A stretch of 64,000 nt of DNA from Gammaproteobacteria bacterium (GCA_013288885.1 JABDBA010000002.1:107930-171929); one strand, 5' to 3'; positions 1-8,765 are shown, numbered from the stretch's first letter. Notes: generated by a model not told the origin, from the sequence alone. Numbers and translations are program-made.

Positions 1-480
1 AGTCAATGTCCAATAATCATTGATGGCATAAGTGCTGAAAAGACCTTGATAAGTCGCTGGAATCATGCGCGAATCAGAAGGCCCTAACCACGGGGTGTCG
101 ATGAGTTGGTTACCAGCGCGAATTAATAAATTATCGTTTTTAAACTGCGCAAACGCTTGGCCGAGTGCGTTGACCGCTTTCCCCGGTAGCGTAGCGTCAT
201 AACGTAATGGATTGCTGCTGTTTAAGCCCAAGGGTTGTGCAGTATAAAATGTGGTTTCGATTTGAAAATATTTAAATATCGGTGCGGTTTCTAAATTGAT
301 TGCGCCACCGAAAGAATAAGTGTGTTCGCTCGGTGCATTGCTAAAACCGCGCTCGAAATAATAGCTGCGCAAATCGCCAGAGACGTTGATTAGGTTATCG
401 ATGTTAAAGCCATCGTCAGCCAAAGCTTTGTTGCTGAGGAAGATTAAGCTGATTAATACAAGGTGTTTTATTTTTTTCAT
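1..480 (-). CDS. OprD-family outer membrane porin, N-terminal part (runs off the window start)
   Basis: The reading frame begins at the ATG complementary to 478-480 and stays open to base 1 (160 codons), so the C-terminal part is outside the window. The first residues form a Sec signal peptide (MKKIKHLVLISLIF, then a likely cleavage after ALA before DDG). The mature part has alternating aromatic and polar residues typical of outer membrane beta strands, including GGAINLETAPIFKYF and RAGNQLIDTPWLGPSDSRM. The latter resembles the Pw...DsRm region of OprD-family porins, which carry amino acids, peptides or other small solutes through the outer membrane. No substrate can be named. It lies downstream of rlmJ on the same strand, separated by a large palindrome, and no convincing Shine-Dalgarno is visible. 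Family assignment is from memory of motifs, so moderately sure. Confidence 0.65.
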   Translation of the reverse strand, partial: MKKIKHLVLISLIFLSNKALADDGFNIDNLINVSGDLRSYYFERGFSNAPSEHTYSFGGAINLETAPIFKYFQIETTFYTAQPLGLNSSNPLRYDATLPGKAVNALGQAFAQFKNDNLLIRAGNQLIDTPWLGPSDSRMIPATYQGLFSTYAINDYWTLT

Positions 481-540
481 GAAGCCAAGATAACAAAGAA
501 TTCTTACAAGAATATGACAAAGGATGGTGCCAGGCTGAAG

Positions 541-615
541 GATGGTGCCACGTCTGGAATAAGGAATAAGGAAACAGCACAATCCCTTATTCCTTATTCC
601 AGACGTGGCACCATC
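541..615. repeat. Perfect 31-bp inverted repeat with 13-nt loop at the 3' end of rlmJ
   Basis: Bases 541-571 are the exact reverse complement of 585-615, with 572-584 as loop. The arms contain GATGGTGCCACGTCTGG and two copies of GGAATAA. Further partial copies of GGATGGTGCCA (from 522) and GGCACCA (620-640) flank it. The right arm overlaps the rlmJ stop codon (614-616). A stem this long would form a very stable RNA hairpin between rlmJ and the porin gene and could stop transcription or block RNase, but no T-tract follows on either side. It looks like a REP/MITE-type element. Confidence 0.85.
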
Positions 616-1459
616 AGCTTGGCACCATCAGCTGGCACCAGCAGCCACCCAGCCCCTCCGGTGATAAGGCTTGCCATAACCAGGGGAGGAGGGGTTTTAA
701 CGCCTCATCAAGTTGATATGGAGGGTTGATAATTGCCATACCGCAACCGTTCAAAGCGACTGGCACATCATCGGGGAAAATGCTTAATTCAGCAATTAAT
801 ATTTCTTTGGCGTTCAATTTTGTTAATTGCTGCCGTACATAAGTACGAAAATATTTCTCTTTAATGGGATACCACAAGGCGTAAATGCCCGTTTCCCAGC
901 GCGTTAAGGCGCTTTTTATCGCGGCAACAGCCGTATCAAATTCTTTAGTTTGTTCAAAAGGGGGGTCGATTAGCACTACACCTCGGCGTTGTGGCGGCGG
1001 CAAAAATGCTTTTAATGCTTGATAGCCATCTTGCTGATGTACAGCCACTTGTTTATCATTGCGAAACAGTTGTTTTAAACTGTCAAATACCGGTGGATGT
1101 AATTCACATAAAATCATCTGATCTTGTGGGCGTAATAATTGGCGGGCGAAATACGGTGAGCCGGGGTAATGTCTAATAGTTGTCGCAGGCGCCGCATTAA
1201 TACTTTTTATAATTTTTAGATAATCTTCAACCAGCGTTGGAAAATGATTTTGTTTAAGCAGCTGTTGTATACCCAAAACAGATTCTTGTGTTTTTTGTGC
1301 TTCCACCGATTTTAGATCATACAAACCAGCACCCGCATGTGTGTCGATATAACAAAATCCTTTGTCTTTTTTTTGTAATGCTTGTAACAAAGCAATTAGC
1401 ACCGTGTGCTTAAGCACCTCGGCGAAATTTCCGGCGTGGTAGATGTGGCGATAGTTCAT
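614..1459 (-). CDS. rlmJ: 23S rRNA (adenine-2030-N6)-methyltransferase RlmJ
   Basis: 281 residues, matching the usual length (about 280). RlmJ methylates A2030 of 23S rRNA with S-adenosylmethionine. Visible signatures are the N-terminal MNYRHIYHAGNFAEVLKH, the SAM-binding DTHAGAGLYDL (about 39-49), PGSP (about 99-102) and the catalytic DPPFE (165-169), followed by WYPIK. The ATG lies 1 nt past the lpxL stop, so it is probably translated from the nadK-lpxL transcript. The last residues (QLMVPS) and the stop codon are encoded by the repeat-rich palindrome region, so the native C-terminus may have been altered by the repeat. Confident family assignment. Confidence 0.93.
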   Translation of the reverse strand: MNYRHIYHAGNFAEVLKHTVLIALLQALQKKDKGFCYIDTHAGAGLYDLKSVEAQKTQESVLGIQQLLKQNHFPTLVEDYLKIIKSINAAPATTIRHYPGSPYFARQLLRPQDQMILCELHPPVFDSLKQLFRNDKQVAVHQQDGYQALKAFLPPPQRRGVVLIDPPFEQTKEFDTAVAAIKSALTRWETGIYALWYPIKEKYFRTYVRQQLTKLNAKEILIAELSIFPDDVPVALNGCGMAIINPPYQLDEALKPLLPWLWQALSPEGLGGCWCQLMVPS

Positions 1460-1460
1460 G

Positions 1461-2384
1461 TTAATATGGCCTTGCTTCGCCTTCTGGCCGAGTTTTAAAA
1501 CGGCGGTGGATCCAATAATATTGTTCGGGTTTTTCTACTATCATATTCTCTACTATTTGATTGATGCGAAGCAAATCTTTTTCATCATCTCCCGTCGGGA
1601 AATTTTCTAAAGCGGGGTGTAATGTAATCACATAATAAGGTTTCTTGTCGATACGATAGTGGGTACTGGGGATAATTGGTGCACCCGTCATTGCTGCTAA
1701 ACGCAACATGCCAGTTATGGTGGCAGCTTGCACACCAAAGAACGGCACAAAGATACTGTGTTTTTTGCCATAATCTTGGTCGCCCGCATAATAGATCGGC
1801 ACGTTTTGTTTCAGGCTTTTGATCATACCGCGTGTATCTTTGCGATGAATGATGCCAGCAACAATTTGTCTGCGATGCCGTTCCATCACCGCGTTAAATA
1901 AACGGTTTTTTTGTTCGCGATAAATCGTGCGAATCGCCATATGCCTGCCGATGATGCGCGCGGTAATTTCTAGTGTAGTGAAATGTGCGCACAACATGAT
2001 TGCGCCTTTGCCTTGTGCTAATGCGGCGTTTAAATTTTCTAGGCCATTGACATGGCCGATGGTGGCAATTTTATTTTGCGGTGTCCACCACGCCATACCC
2101 ATTTCAATGAGACCAATGCCGACGGATTCAAAATTTTTTTTAATTAACGCGCGGCGTTGTTCAGAGGTTTTTTCCGGGAAACACAAACGCAAATTTACAT
2201 CAGCAATATGACGGCGATCGCGCATGATCCTATACGCCAGTTTGCCCATAGCACGACCAATATTGATTTGCCAAGGATAGGGCAGTTGCGCGACAAGGTA
2301 TAGCACCCCCAATCCCAACCAGGTAAACCAATAACGTGGTAGCAGGAAATAAATCGGTTTATCGGGGTGCGGTGGTTTTTTCAT
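1461..2384 (-). CDS. lpxL: Lipid A biosynthesis acyltransferase, LpxL/HtrB family
   Basis: 307 residues from the chosen ATG at 2384; a longer frame to 2435 would overlap nadK by 47 nt. The enzyme transfers a secondary acyl chain (laurate in the E. coli paralogue) from acyl-ACP onto Kdo2-lipid IV A at the inner membrane. It has an N-terminal hydrophobic anchor (about 11-35) and the H-x4-E catalytic motif AHFTTLE (His134, Glu139). YREQKN and YAGDQDYG are also typical of the family. LpxL, LpxM and LpxP cannot be separated safely by eye. It sits 4 nt downstream of nadK and 1 nt upstream of rlmJ, an operon layout. Confidence 0.88.
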   Translation of the reverse strand: MKKPPHPDKPIYFLLPRYWFTWLGLGVLYLVAQLPYPWQINIGRAMGKLAYRIMRDRRHIADVNLRLCFPEKTSEQRRALIKKNFESVGIGLIEMGMAWWTPQNKIATIGHVNGLENLNAALAQGKGAIMLCAHFTTLEITARIIGRHMAIRTIYREQKNRLFNAVMERHRRQIVAGIIHRKDTRGMIKSLKQNVPIYYAGDQDYGKKHSIFVPFFGVQAATITGMLRLAAMTGAPIIPSTHYRIDKKPYYVITLHPALENFPTGDDEKDLLRINQIVENMIVEKPEQYYWIHRRFKTRPEGEARPY

Positions 2385-2388
2385 AATG

Positions 2389-3270
2389 CTACGCCAACTT
2401 TGTGCCCCAATGTAATTTCGCGCGTAGTGTTTCAAAATATTTATAATCGAGCGGATGAATCAAGCGTAGTTGTTCGGGTTTTTTGCTGATGTGAATACGC
2501 GCGCCCGGTGGCACAGAAACCAATGCTTGACCATCGCAGCTTAAGCGTGGTGCAGTTTCGTTGGTGCTGGCAATTTCAATAGTGATTTTGCTGGCAGCGG
2601 AAATGACGATAGGTCGCGCACTGAGTGTATGCGGAAACATCGGGACCATGACAATAGCAGCAAGACTAGGATGTAAAATCGGCCCGCCGCCGGATAAGGC
2701 ATATGCCGTTGATCCTGTTGGCGTAGCAACGATCAAACCGTCAGCATATTGGTTCAACATGAATTCATTGTCGATTGACGTAGCAAATTCGATCATGTGA
2801 GCGACATCACCCGGCGTTAATACCACATCATTAAGCGCGATATCTTGTGTGATGGCTTTATTATTTTGTTCGATTTCTATGCCTAACAGAAAACGTTTTT
2901 CTTCGACGAATTTTCCGTCTAACACTTCGCTGACTTTATTGTCTAATTCACTGGGGCGGATGTCGGTTAAAAAACCTAAGCGACCGCGATTGATGCCTAA
3001 TACTGGAGTTTGATGATTCACTGCTGCGCGTGCTGCATTTAATAAGCTACCATCACCACCAACGACGATCATTAAATCGCAATGCTTGCCCAATTCATCG
3101 CGCGAATAAATGGGTAATTTATCCTTTGGCAAATAGCCCGCCGTTTCCGTTTCCACAACCGTGGCCAGTTTGCGCTGTGCCAGCAAATGTTTTAACGCCA
3201 ACAACGTGTCGGTAATATCTTCTTTGCGTTGCCGACCAATCAGGCCAATGGTTTTGAAGGGGGTCGTCAT
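2389..3270 (-). CDS. nadK: NAD kinase
   Basis: ATP-dependent NAD kinase that makes NADP. From ATG 3270 the protein has 293 residues (E. coli 292); this start has GGGAA about 10 nt upstream, whereas the longer frame to 3303 adds 11 residues without homology. Key motifs: GGDGSLL (about 71-77, catalytic Asp), INRGRLGFLTD, NDVVLTPG, PTGSTAYALSGGGP and VPMFPHTLSARP. First gene of the minus-strand nadK-lpxL-rlmJ cluster; hrcA is divergent, which is the classical position of nadK next to the hrcA-grpE-dnaKJ locus. Confidence 0.95.
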   Translation of the reverse strand: MTTPFKTIGLIGRQRKEDITDTLLALKHLLAQRKLATVVETETAGYLPKDKLPIYSRDELGKHCDLMIVVGGDGSLLNAARAAVNHQTPVLGINRGRLGFLTDIRPSELDNKVSEVLDGKFVEEKRFLLGIEIEQNNKAITQDIALNDVVLTPGDVAHMIEFATSIDNEFMLNQYADGLIVATPTGSTAYALSGGGPILHPSLAAIVMVPMFPHTLSARPIVISAASKITIEIASTNETAPRLSCDGQALVSVPPGARIHISKKPEQLRLIHPLDYKYFETLRAKLHWGTKLA

Positions 3271-3324
3271 ATATGTTTTCCCATAAATAATTCCATTCAG
3301 CATAGCATTTTTTTTGCGTGTTCA

Positions 3325-3423
3325 ACAGAAGGGGTCAGATCTTGACTTGCTACTTGCTAAAGAAATGGTTATAAATCCTATAGTCTTCAAGCAAGTAGCA
3401 AGTCAAGATCTGACCCCTTCTGT
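3325..3423. repeat. Palindromic element, copy 1, directly upstream of the hrcA operator
   Basis: Arms 3325-3358 and 3390-3423 are perfectly complementary over 34 bp, loop 3359-3389. The arm core is AGGGGTCAGATCTTGACTTG. Copy 2 lies at the other end of hrcA (4506-4610) with the same arms and a different loop. The element ends 1 nt before the CIRCE operator, so it occupies the space where the hrcA promoter would be expected. The left arm and loop hold a promoter-like TTGCTA (3347-3352), 17 nt, TATAAA (3370-3375). It might supply transcription, but it lies more than 50 nt from the operator. Confidence 0.9.
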
Positions 3424-3424
3424 A

Positions 3425-3451
3425 TTAGCAATCCCCCCGTATGAGTGCTAA
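3425..3451 (+). promoter_or_regulatory. CIRCE operator (HrcA binding site) upstream of hrcA
   Basis: TTAGCAATC (3425-3433), 9 nt, GAGTGCTAA (3443-3451). The CIRCE consensus is TTAGCACTC-N9-GAGTGCTAA, so only one base in 18 differs and the 9-nt spacing is exact. It ends 9 nt before the hrcA ATG, so HrcA would repress its own gene. No second CIRCE was found before grpE or dnaK. Confidence 0.9.
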
Positions 3452-3460
3452 AATCATCCC

Positions 3461-4546
3461 ATGAGCTTACAAAACAACCATCCGCCATTAAACGAACGTT
3501 CGCAGCATTTGTTAAAAGTGTTGGTGGAGCGTTATATCCGCGATGGCCAGCCAGTCGGCTCGCGCACATTGGCGGAGGAGACTGTTTTAAATTTAAGCCC
3601 TGCGACCATTCGTCATGTGCTGGCGGATCTTGAAGAGCATGGTTATTTGTTGTCACCACATACTTCAGCGGGGAGGGTGCCGACTGCGCGCGGTTATCGT
3701 TTATTTGTCGATGGGTTACTCACTGTTAAACCGCTCGATGATTCAACCGTTAAGCAGTGCCAACAGCAACTTAAACCTGATTTAAATGTGCAGGGGTTGG
3801 TGTCTACTGCGTCGAATTTATTATCGGATGTTACCCGTTTAACCGGTTTGGTGATGTTGCCGCGCCGCGATCATGTTACTTTGCGCCATGTGGAATTTTT
3901 ACCGCTGAATGATAATCGCGTATTGGTAATTTTGGTGTTGAATGAACAAGAAGTGCAAAATCGTATTATCTATACCGATCGTGTTTATAGCGCTGCCGAA
4001 TTACAACAAGCGGCGAATTATTTAAATGAAGTATACGCCGGTTGCGATGTAAGCCAACTGAGAACGCAGTTATTGCAAGCGATGCAAAATGATCGCGAGC
4101 ATTTAAATAATTTAATGCAAGCCACAGTCGATGTGGCAAGCAAGATGTTTGACAAACCCAAAAATTCTGCGCCGGATTATGTAATGGCCGGGCAAGAAAA
4201 TTTATTAGATTTAGCCGATGGTGCTACTGGTATCAATCGTTTGCGGCAATTGTTTGCTACGTTTACGCAGAAACGCGATATTTTATATTTGCTCGATCAG
4301 TGTTTAAATGCTGAAGGCATACAGATTTTTATCGGCGAAGAAGCAGGTTATGAGGTCATGGATGAATGCAGTTTAGTAGCCGCGCCGTATTCAGTCGAAG
4401 GCAAGGTGGTGGGTGTGCTCGGGGTGATTGGCCCAACCCGTATGCCCTATGAACGGGTAATCTCCATCGTGGATGTCACCGCAAAACTATTGAGTGTGGC
4501 GTTGAGTCAGAAGGGGTCAGATCTTGACTTGCTACATGATAAATAA
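3461..4546 (+). CDS. hrcA: Heat-inducible transcription repressor HrcA
   Basis: 361 residues. HrcA binds CIRCE and represses heat-shock genes; GroEL keeps it active. The N-terminal winged helix is clear (LLKVLVERYIRDGQPVGSRT, then LSPATIRHVLADLEEHGYL and SPHTSAGRVPTARGYR), followed by the GAF-like and dimerization regions to VDVTAKLLSVALS. The last 12 or so residues (QKGSDLDLLHDK) and the stop are encoded by the left arm of a palindromic repeat, so the C-terminus is not native family sequence. A CIRCE lies 9 nt upstream; the Shine-Dalgarno is weak. The gene is absent from enterics but present in Coxiella, Legionella and Xanthomonas relatives. Confidence 0.95.
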   Translation: MSLQNNHPPLNERSQHLLKVLVERYIRDGQPVGSRTLAEETVLNLSPATIRHVLADLEEHGYLLSPHTSAGRVPTARGYRLFVDGLLTVKPLDDSTVKQCQQQLKPDLNVQGLVSTASNLLSDVTRLTGLVMLPRRDHVTLRHVEFLPLNDNRVLVILVLNEQEVQNRIIYTDRVYSAAELQQAANYLNEVYAGCDVSQLRTQLLQAMQNDREHLNNLMQATVDVASKMFDKPKNSAPDYVMAGQENLLDLADGATGINRLRQLFATFTQKRDILYLLDQCLNAEGIQIFIGEEAGYEVMDECSLVAAPYSVEGKVVGVLGVIGPTRMPYERVISIVDVTAKLLSVALSQKGSDLDLLHDK

Positions 4547-4610
4547 ATTACTTAATATGAGTCCAAAATCTTCTAACCATGTAGCAAGTCAAGATCTGAC
4601 CCCTCCTGAC
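4506..4610. repeat. Palindromic element, copy 2, overlapping the hrcA 3' end; terminator-like
   Basis: Arms 4506-4538 and 4578-4610 pair over 33 bp with one mismatch; loop 4539-4577. The core AGGGGTCAGATCTTGACTTG is shared with copy 1 at 3325-3423, while the loops differ. The right arm is followed at once by seven T residues (4611-4617), so on the plus strand the element has the form of a Rho-independent terminator between hrcA and grpE. The left arm encodes the HrcA C-terminus and the loop side carries its stop codon (4544-4546). Confidence 0.88.
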
Positions 4611-4688
4611 TTTTTTTGATAAAAGCCCTTGAATCCGTTAAATTAGCCACCAATATAAGCGTAGCTTGTATTTTAAAGAGGAACCACT

Positions 4689-5273
4689 ATGACCAACAAG
4701 AAACCAGTCGATCCTGATTTGGCGGATTTTGATGATGAACCTGTAGTGCAAGAAAGCGAAAAACCGGCGCCTAAAAAAGAGCAGCCAGGTATTGGCCACC
4801 CTTCTTATACGGATTTGGAAGCGCAGCTTAATACGGCAGAAGCTAAGTCCAACGAATATTTTGAAAAATTGCTGCGCCAGCAAGCTGAATTAGACAATGT
4901 ACGTAAACGCGGTGAGCGCGATTTGGTGCAAGCACATAAATTTGCCTTAGAGAAATTTGCACTGGAATTGCTGCCCGTAGTCGATAATTTAGAGCGCGCG
5001 TTAGAACAAAAAATGGTAGAAGCTGCGGCTGCGCTACAACAAGGTGTCGAGTTGACCCTCAAAATACTACAGGGTGCTTTGGAGAAGTTTGGCATTAAGG
5101 TCATTAACCCGGTTAATCAAATGTTTGACCCGGCTTTTCATGAGGCAATGTCGGCGCAGCCGGTGGCTGACAAGCCCCCTGGCACAGTGTTGACGGTCTT
5201 GCAGAAGGGTTACCAGTTGAATGAGCGGTTATTGCGCCCGGCGTTGGTGATAGTGAGTAAGGCGGTGGAGTAA
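4689..5273 (+). CDS. grpE: Nucleotide exchange factor GrpE
   Basis: 194 residues; DnaK cochaperone that releases ADP and acts as a thermosensor. There is an acidic N-terminus, a long coiled coil (about 40-120, including LRQQAELDNVRKRGERD) and the C-terminal beta domain with NPVNQMFDPAFHEAMS and VLQKGYQLNERLLRPALVIVS. AGAGGA precedes the ATG. The hrcA-grpE gap carries the T-tracted palindrome, so grpE probably has its own promoter. CTTGAA at 4628-4633 resembles a sigma-32 -35 box, but the following CCACCAAT is a poor -10. Confidence 0.95.
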   Translation: MTNKKPVDPDLADFDDEPVVQESEKPAPKKEQPGIGHPSYTDLEAQLNTAEAKSNEYFEKLLRQQAELDNVRKRGERDLVQAHKFALEKFALELLPVVDNLERALEQKMVEAAAALQQGVELTLKILQGALEKFGIKVINPVNQMFDPAFHEAMSAQPVADKPPGTVLTVLQKGYQLNERLLRPALVIVSKAVE

Positions 5274-5288
5274 TTTAAAAGCAATGGG

Positions 5289-5316
5289 CTTGAAATAACA
5301 AAAACCACCCCCATTT
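5289..5316 (+). promoter_or_regulatory. Near-consensus sigma-32 (RpoH) heat-shock promoter of dnaK
   Basis: CTTGAAA (5289-5295), 13 nt, CCCCATTT (5309-5316). The E. coli RpoH consensus is CTTGAAA with CCCCATnT about 13-14 nt downstream, so both boxes match fully and the spacing equals that of the E. coli dnaK P1 promoter. Transcription would begin near 5323, leaving about 30 nt to the GAGGAG ribosome site (5341-5346) and ATG 5353. Confidence 0.88.
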
Positions 5317-5352
5317 CGTAATTAAGAACACATTTTGAACGAGGAGAACTTT

Positions 5353-7317
5353 ATGGCTAAAATTATCGGTATTGACTTAGGCACCACCAATTCCTGCGTG
5401 GCGGTTATGGAACCAGGCGGCAAAGTGCGCGTGATTGAAAACAGCGAGGGTGACCGCACCACGCCTTCTGTCGTTGCGTATACCGATGACGGGCAAGTTC
5501 TGGTGGGCAAGGCCGCCAAGCGCCAAGCCATCACCAACCCGAAAAAAACCCTCTACGCGATTAAGCGTTTAATCGGTCGCAAATTCAAAGATGACGTCGT
5601 ACAAAAAGATATAAAAATGGTGCCATATGACATTATTGCTGCCGACAATGGCGATGCGTGGGTTAACGTCGCAGGCAAAAAATTGTCTGCACAACAGATT
5701 TCCGCAGAAATCTTAATCAAAATGAAAAAGACTGCTGAATCTTATTTGGGGCATGAAGTTAACGAAGCTGTTATTACTGTTCCTGCTTATTTCAACGATT
5801 CACAACGTCAAGCGACTAAAGATGCGGGGCGTATTGCTGGGTTAGAAGTTAAACGTATTATTAACGAACCCACCGCTGCAGCGTTGGCGTATGGTTTGGA
5901 TAAAAAACGTGGCGATTCCGTGATTGCGGTTTACGACTTAGGTGGTGGTACGTTTGATATTTCCATCATCGAAATTGCCGAAGTAGAAGGCGAGCACCAA
6001 TTCGAAGTATTAGCAACTAATGGCGATACCTTCTTAGGTGGTGAAGATTTTGATATGCGTATTATTGATTACATCGCAGAAGAATATAAAAAAGAAGCAG
6101 GCATTGATTTACATAAAGATCCATTAGCATTGCAACGTTTAAAAGAAGCGGCAGAAAAAGCTAAAATCGAATTGTCTTCAGCAACGCAAACCGAAATTAA
6201 CTTGCCGTATATTACTGCTGATGCGAGTGGCCCTAAGCACTTAAATATGAAACTGACACGTGCTAAGTTGGAATCATTAGTAGAAGATTTAATTGCGCGC
6301 ACTATTGAACCCTGTAAAATTGCATTGAAAGATGCAGGTATTTCGCTCGACAAAATCAAAGAAGTGATTATGGTCGGTGGCCAAACACGTATGCCGAAAG
6401 TGCAAGAAACAGTGAATGGTTTCTTCGGCAAAGAAGCGCGTCACGATGTTAACCCCGATGAAGCAGTAGCGATTGGCGCTGCTATTCAAGGTGGTGTATT
6501 GACTGGCGATGTAAAAGATATTTTATTGTTAGACGTAACGCCATTATCATTAGGTATCGAAACCATGGGCGGTGTGATGACTAAACTCATCGAAAAAAAT
6601 ACCACCATTCCTACCAAGGCAAGCCAAACATTTTCCACGGCAGAAGATAACCAAACCGCTGTGACGGTACATGTGTTGCAAGGTGAGCGCGAAATGGCAT
6701 CTGCTAATAAATCATTGGGACGCTTTGATTTAAGCGATATTCCTCCAGCGCATCGTGGCGTACCACAAATTGAAGTAACGTTTGATATCGACGCCAATGG
6801 TATTTTGAATGTGTCGGCGAAAAACGTAGCCACAGGTAAAGCGCAATCGATTGTGATTAAAGCATCGAGTGGTTTATCAGAAGCAGAAATTCAGCAAATG
6901 GTGAAAGACGCAGAAGCGCATTCGGAAGAAGATAAAAAATTCCATGTGCTAGTGCAGGCGCGTAATCAAGCTGATGGTTTGATTCACTCCACTACCAAAG
7001 CAATGTCTGATGCTGCAGCAGATGTTACTGCTGATGAAAAAACCAAGATCGAATCGGCGATTGCTGCACTTAAAGAAGCGATCAAAGGCAATGATAAAGA
7101 TTTGATTGAGCAACGCACCAAAGATCTGACCGAAGCTTCTAATACCATGGCAGAACGTTTATATGCGAAGAAAGGCCAACAAGGTCAACCAGGTGCTGAA
7201 CCGCAACAGCAGCAAGCAGGCGGTGCTGAGCAAGCTCAAGGTGCTCAACAAGGTGCAGGTGCTGATAAAGCCGGTGTAGTGGATGCAGAGTTTGAAGAGG
7301 TTAAGGATAAGAAGTAA
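5353..7317 (+). CDS. dnaK: Molecular chaperone DnaK (Hsp70)
   Basis: 654 residues from ATG 5353 ([18 protein letters not shown]). This start has GAGGAG 6 nt upstream; the frame opens 18 nt earlier but that part has no family match. ATPase domain signatures are [24 protein letters not shown] and [11 protein letters not shown]. The linker is [18 protein letters not shown], then the substrate-binding domain, a Gln/Gly/Ala-rich tail and the conserved end ([11 protein letters not shown]). Works with GrpE and DnaJ to fold and disaggregate cytosolic proteins. Preceded by a sigma-32 promoter rather than CIRCE; dnaJ follows after 7 nt. Confidence 0.98.
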   Translation: MAKIIGIDLGTTNSCVAVMEPGGKVRVIENSEGDRTTPSVVAYTDDGQVLVGKAAKRQAITNPKKTLYAIKRLIGRKFKDDVVQKDIKMVPYDIIAADNGDAWVNVAGKKLSAQQISAEILIKMKKTAESYLGHEVNEAVITVPAYFNDSQRQATKDAGRIAGLEVKRIINEPTAAALAYGLDKKRGDSVIAVYDLGGGTFDISIIEIAEVEGEHQFEVLATNGDTFLGGEDFDMRIIDYIAEEYKKEAGIDLHKDPLALQRLKEAAEKAKIELSSATQTEINLPYITADASGPKHLNMKLTRAKLESLVEDLIARTIEPCKIALKDAGISLDKIKEVIMVGGQTRMPKVQETVNGFFGKEARHDVNPDEAVAIGAAIQGGVLTGDVKDILLLDVTPLSLGIETMGGVMTKLIEKNTTIPTKASQTFSTAEDNQTAVTVHVLQGEREMASANKSLGRFDLSDIPPAHRGVPQIEVTFDIDANGILNVSAKNVATGKAQSIVIKASSGLSEAEIQQMVKDAEAHSEEDKKFHVLVQARNQADGLIHSTTKAMSDAAADVTADEKTKIESAIAALKEAIKGNDKDLIEQRTKDLTEASNTMAERLYAKKGQQGQPGAEPQQQQAGGAEQAQGAQQGAGADKAGVVDAEFEEVKDKK

Positions 7318-7324
7318 TTAGCTC

Positions 7325-8464
7325 ATGGCAAACAAACGCGACTATTACGAAACTCTGGGTGTCTCTCGCAATGCGAGCCAGGATGAATTAAAAAAAGCTT
7401 ATCGCAAATTAGCGATGAAGTATCATCCTGATCGCAACCCGGACGACAAAACGGCAGAAGATAATTTCAAGCAAGCCAAAGAAGCCTATGAAGTATTAGC
7501 TGATCAGCGCAAGCGATCAGCTTATGATCAATTTGGCCACGCTGGTGTTGATCCGAGTATGGGTGGGGGCGGCGCAAGCGGTTTCAATTTTACCGATGTG
7601 TTCGGTGATATCGGCGATATCTTCGGCGATATTCTAGGTGGTAGAGGGCGCCAAGGTGGTGGGCGCAGTCATACTCAACGCGGTGCTGATCTTCGTTATA
7701 ATCTCTCTTTAAGTTTAGAAGATGCGATTCACGGCACTGCCGTCGAAATTCGTATTCCTAATTTAGTCAATTGCAAAGAATGCAGCGGCACGGGCGCGGT
7801 GAAAGGCTCTAAGCCAGTGACCTGTGATACCTGTAAAGGCCACGGCCAAGTGCGCATTCAACAAGGTTTTTTCACGCTGCAACAGACTTGCCCTACCTGT
7901 CATGGTGAAGGCCAAGTGATTAAAGATCCATGCCGTGCTTGTCGCGGTCATGGTCGTGTAGAACAAGTCAAAACTTTGTCGGTGAAGATCCCCGCCGGTA
8001 TTGATGATGGTGAGCGCGTACGCTTGACTGGCGAAGGCGAAGCGGGCACAAATGGTGGCCCCGCTGGCGATCTGTATGTACAAGTCAGTATCAAAGAGCA
8101 CGCTATTTTTCATCGTGAAGGTAGTCATTTATATTGCGATGTACCCATCAGTTTAGTGACGGCATCATTGGGCGGTGAAGTATTAGTACCCACCTTAGAT
8201 GGCCAAGTTAATTTACAAATTCCCGCTGAAACGCAAAGTGGCAGCATGTTACGTTTACGCGGTAAAGGTGTGCCCGGCGTGCGTGGCAAAGTAACCGGCG
8301 ATTTGCTGTGCCGCGTGACTATCGAAACCCCCATTAATTTAAGTGCCAAGCAAAAAGAATTATTGCGCGAATTAGACGCCAGCCTAAAAGAAGGTGGCGC
8401 GCGCCACTCCCCCAAAGCCAGCTCTTGGTTTGATAACGTAAAGCAGTTTTTTAGGAAGAAATAA
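7325..8464 (+). CDS. dnaJ: Chaperone protein DnaJ (Hsp40)
   Basis: 379 residues, normal for type I DnaJ. Order: J domain with HPD at 34-36, Gly/Phe-rich region (about 75-115), four CxxCxGxG zinc-binding repeats (about 149-208: [32 protein letters not shown]), then the C-terminal substrate-binding and dimerization domains. It stimulates DnaK ATP hydrolysis and delivers clients. It follows dnaK by 7 nt and is very likely cotranscribed from the sigma-32 promoter. Confidence 0.98.
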   Translation: MANKRDYYETLGVSRNASQDELKKAYRKLAMKYHPDRNPDDKTAEDNFKQAKEAYEVLADQRKRSAYDQFGHAGVDPSMGGGGASGFNFTDVFGDIGDIFGDILGGRGRQGGGRSHTQRGADLRYNLSLSLEDAIHGTAVEIRIPNLVNCKECSGTGAVKGSKPVTCDTCKGHGQVRIQQGFFTLQQTCPTCHGEGQVIKDPCRACRGHGRVEQVKTLSVKIPAGIDDGERVRLTGEGEAGTNGGPAGDLYVQVSIKEHAIFHREGSHLYCDVPISLVTASLGGEVLVPTLDGQVNLQIPAETQSGSMLRLRGKGVPGVRGKVTGDLLCRVTIETPINLSAKQKELLRELDASLKEGGARHSPKASSWFDNVKQFFRKK

Positions 8465-8507
8465 AACCTCTCCAACCCCTATTTTTAAGCCTAAAATACA
8501 AATTATT

Positions 8508-8544
8508 GTTTGGCCATTTATAATGATCCTATAAGTGGCCAAAC
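8508..8544. terminator. Hairpin downstream of dnaJ
   Basis: GTTTGGCCATTTATA (8508-8522) pairs with TATAAGTGGCCAAAC (8530-8544) with one mismatch and a 7-nt loop. It is 44 nt past the dnaJ stop. No T-tract follows, so termination is plausible but not shown. Confidence 0.5.
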
Positions 8545-8557
8545 ACACAAGCCTATA

Positions 8558-8644
8558 ATTCTCGGGAAAAATGCGTTATTTCGTGTTTGATTATGGAAAT
8601 AGTTACTTACATTTCGTGAAATAACAAAATACTTGCGAGAGAAT
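8558..8644. other. Imperfect palindrome in the dnaJ-rhuM gap
   Basis: The gap 8465-8765 (301 nt) has no gene. Besides the hairpin at 8508-8544 it holds an imperfect inverted repeat. ATTCTCG (8558-8564) and GTTATTTC (8575-8582) on the left match GAAATAAC (8618-8625) and CGAGAGAAT (8636-8644) on the right. ATTTCGTG occurs in both halves. It may be an operator or the decayed end of a lost element. A ribosome site (AGGAGG, about 8729-8734) lies upstream of the rhuM fragment. Confidence 0.35.
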
Positions 8645-8765
8645 TAATATCTCAATAATATTTGGTACAGGGATTTTTTTATGAGAAAATGAAACATCTA
8701 ATAATGTATTAAAGAATGCTCAAATTAAGGAGGTATTACTTACCTCTCAATAGCGGGGATGAATA

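Noticed and set aside
463-729. Plus-strand 88-codon ORF across the rlmJ end
   Set aside because: It runs through the palindrome and antisense to rlmJ, has no ribosome site and no recognisable sequence.
4628-4654. Sigma-32 promoter for grpE
   Set aside because: CTTGAA is present, but the -10 (CCACCAAT) is far from CCCCATnT, so it is mentioned only in the grpE entry.
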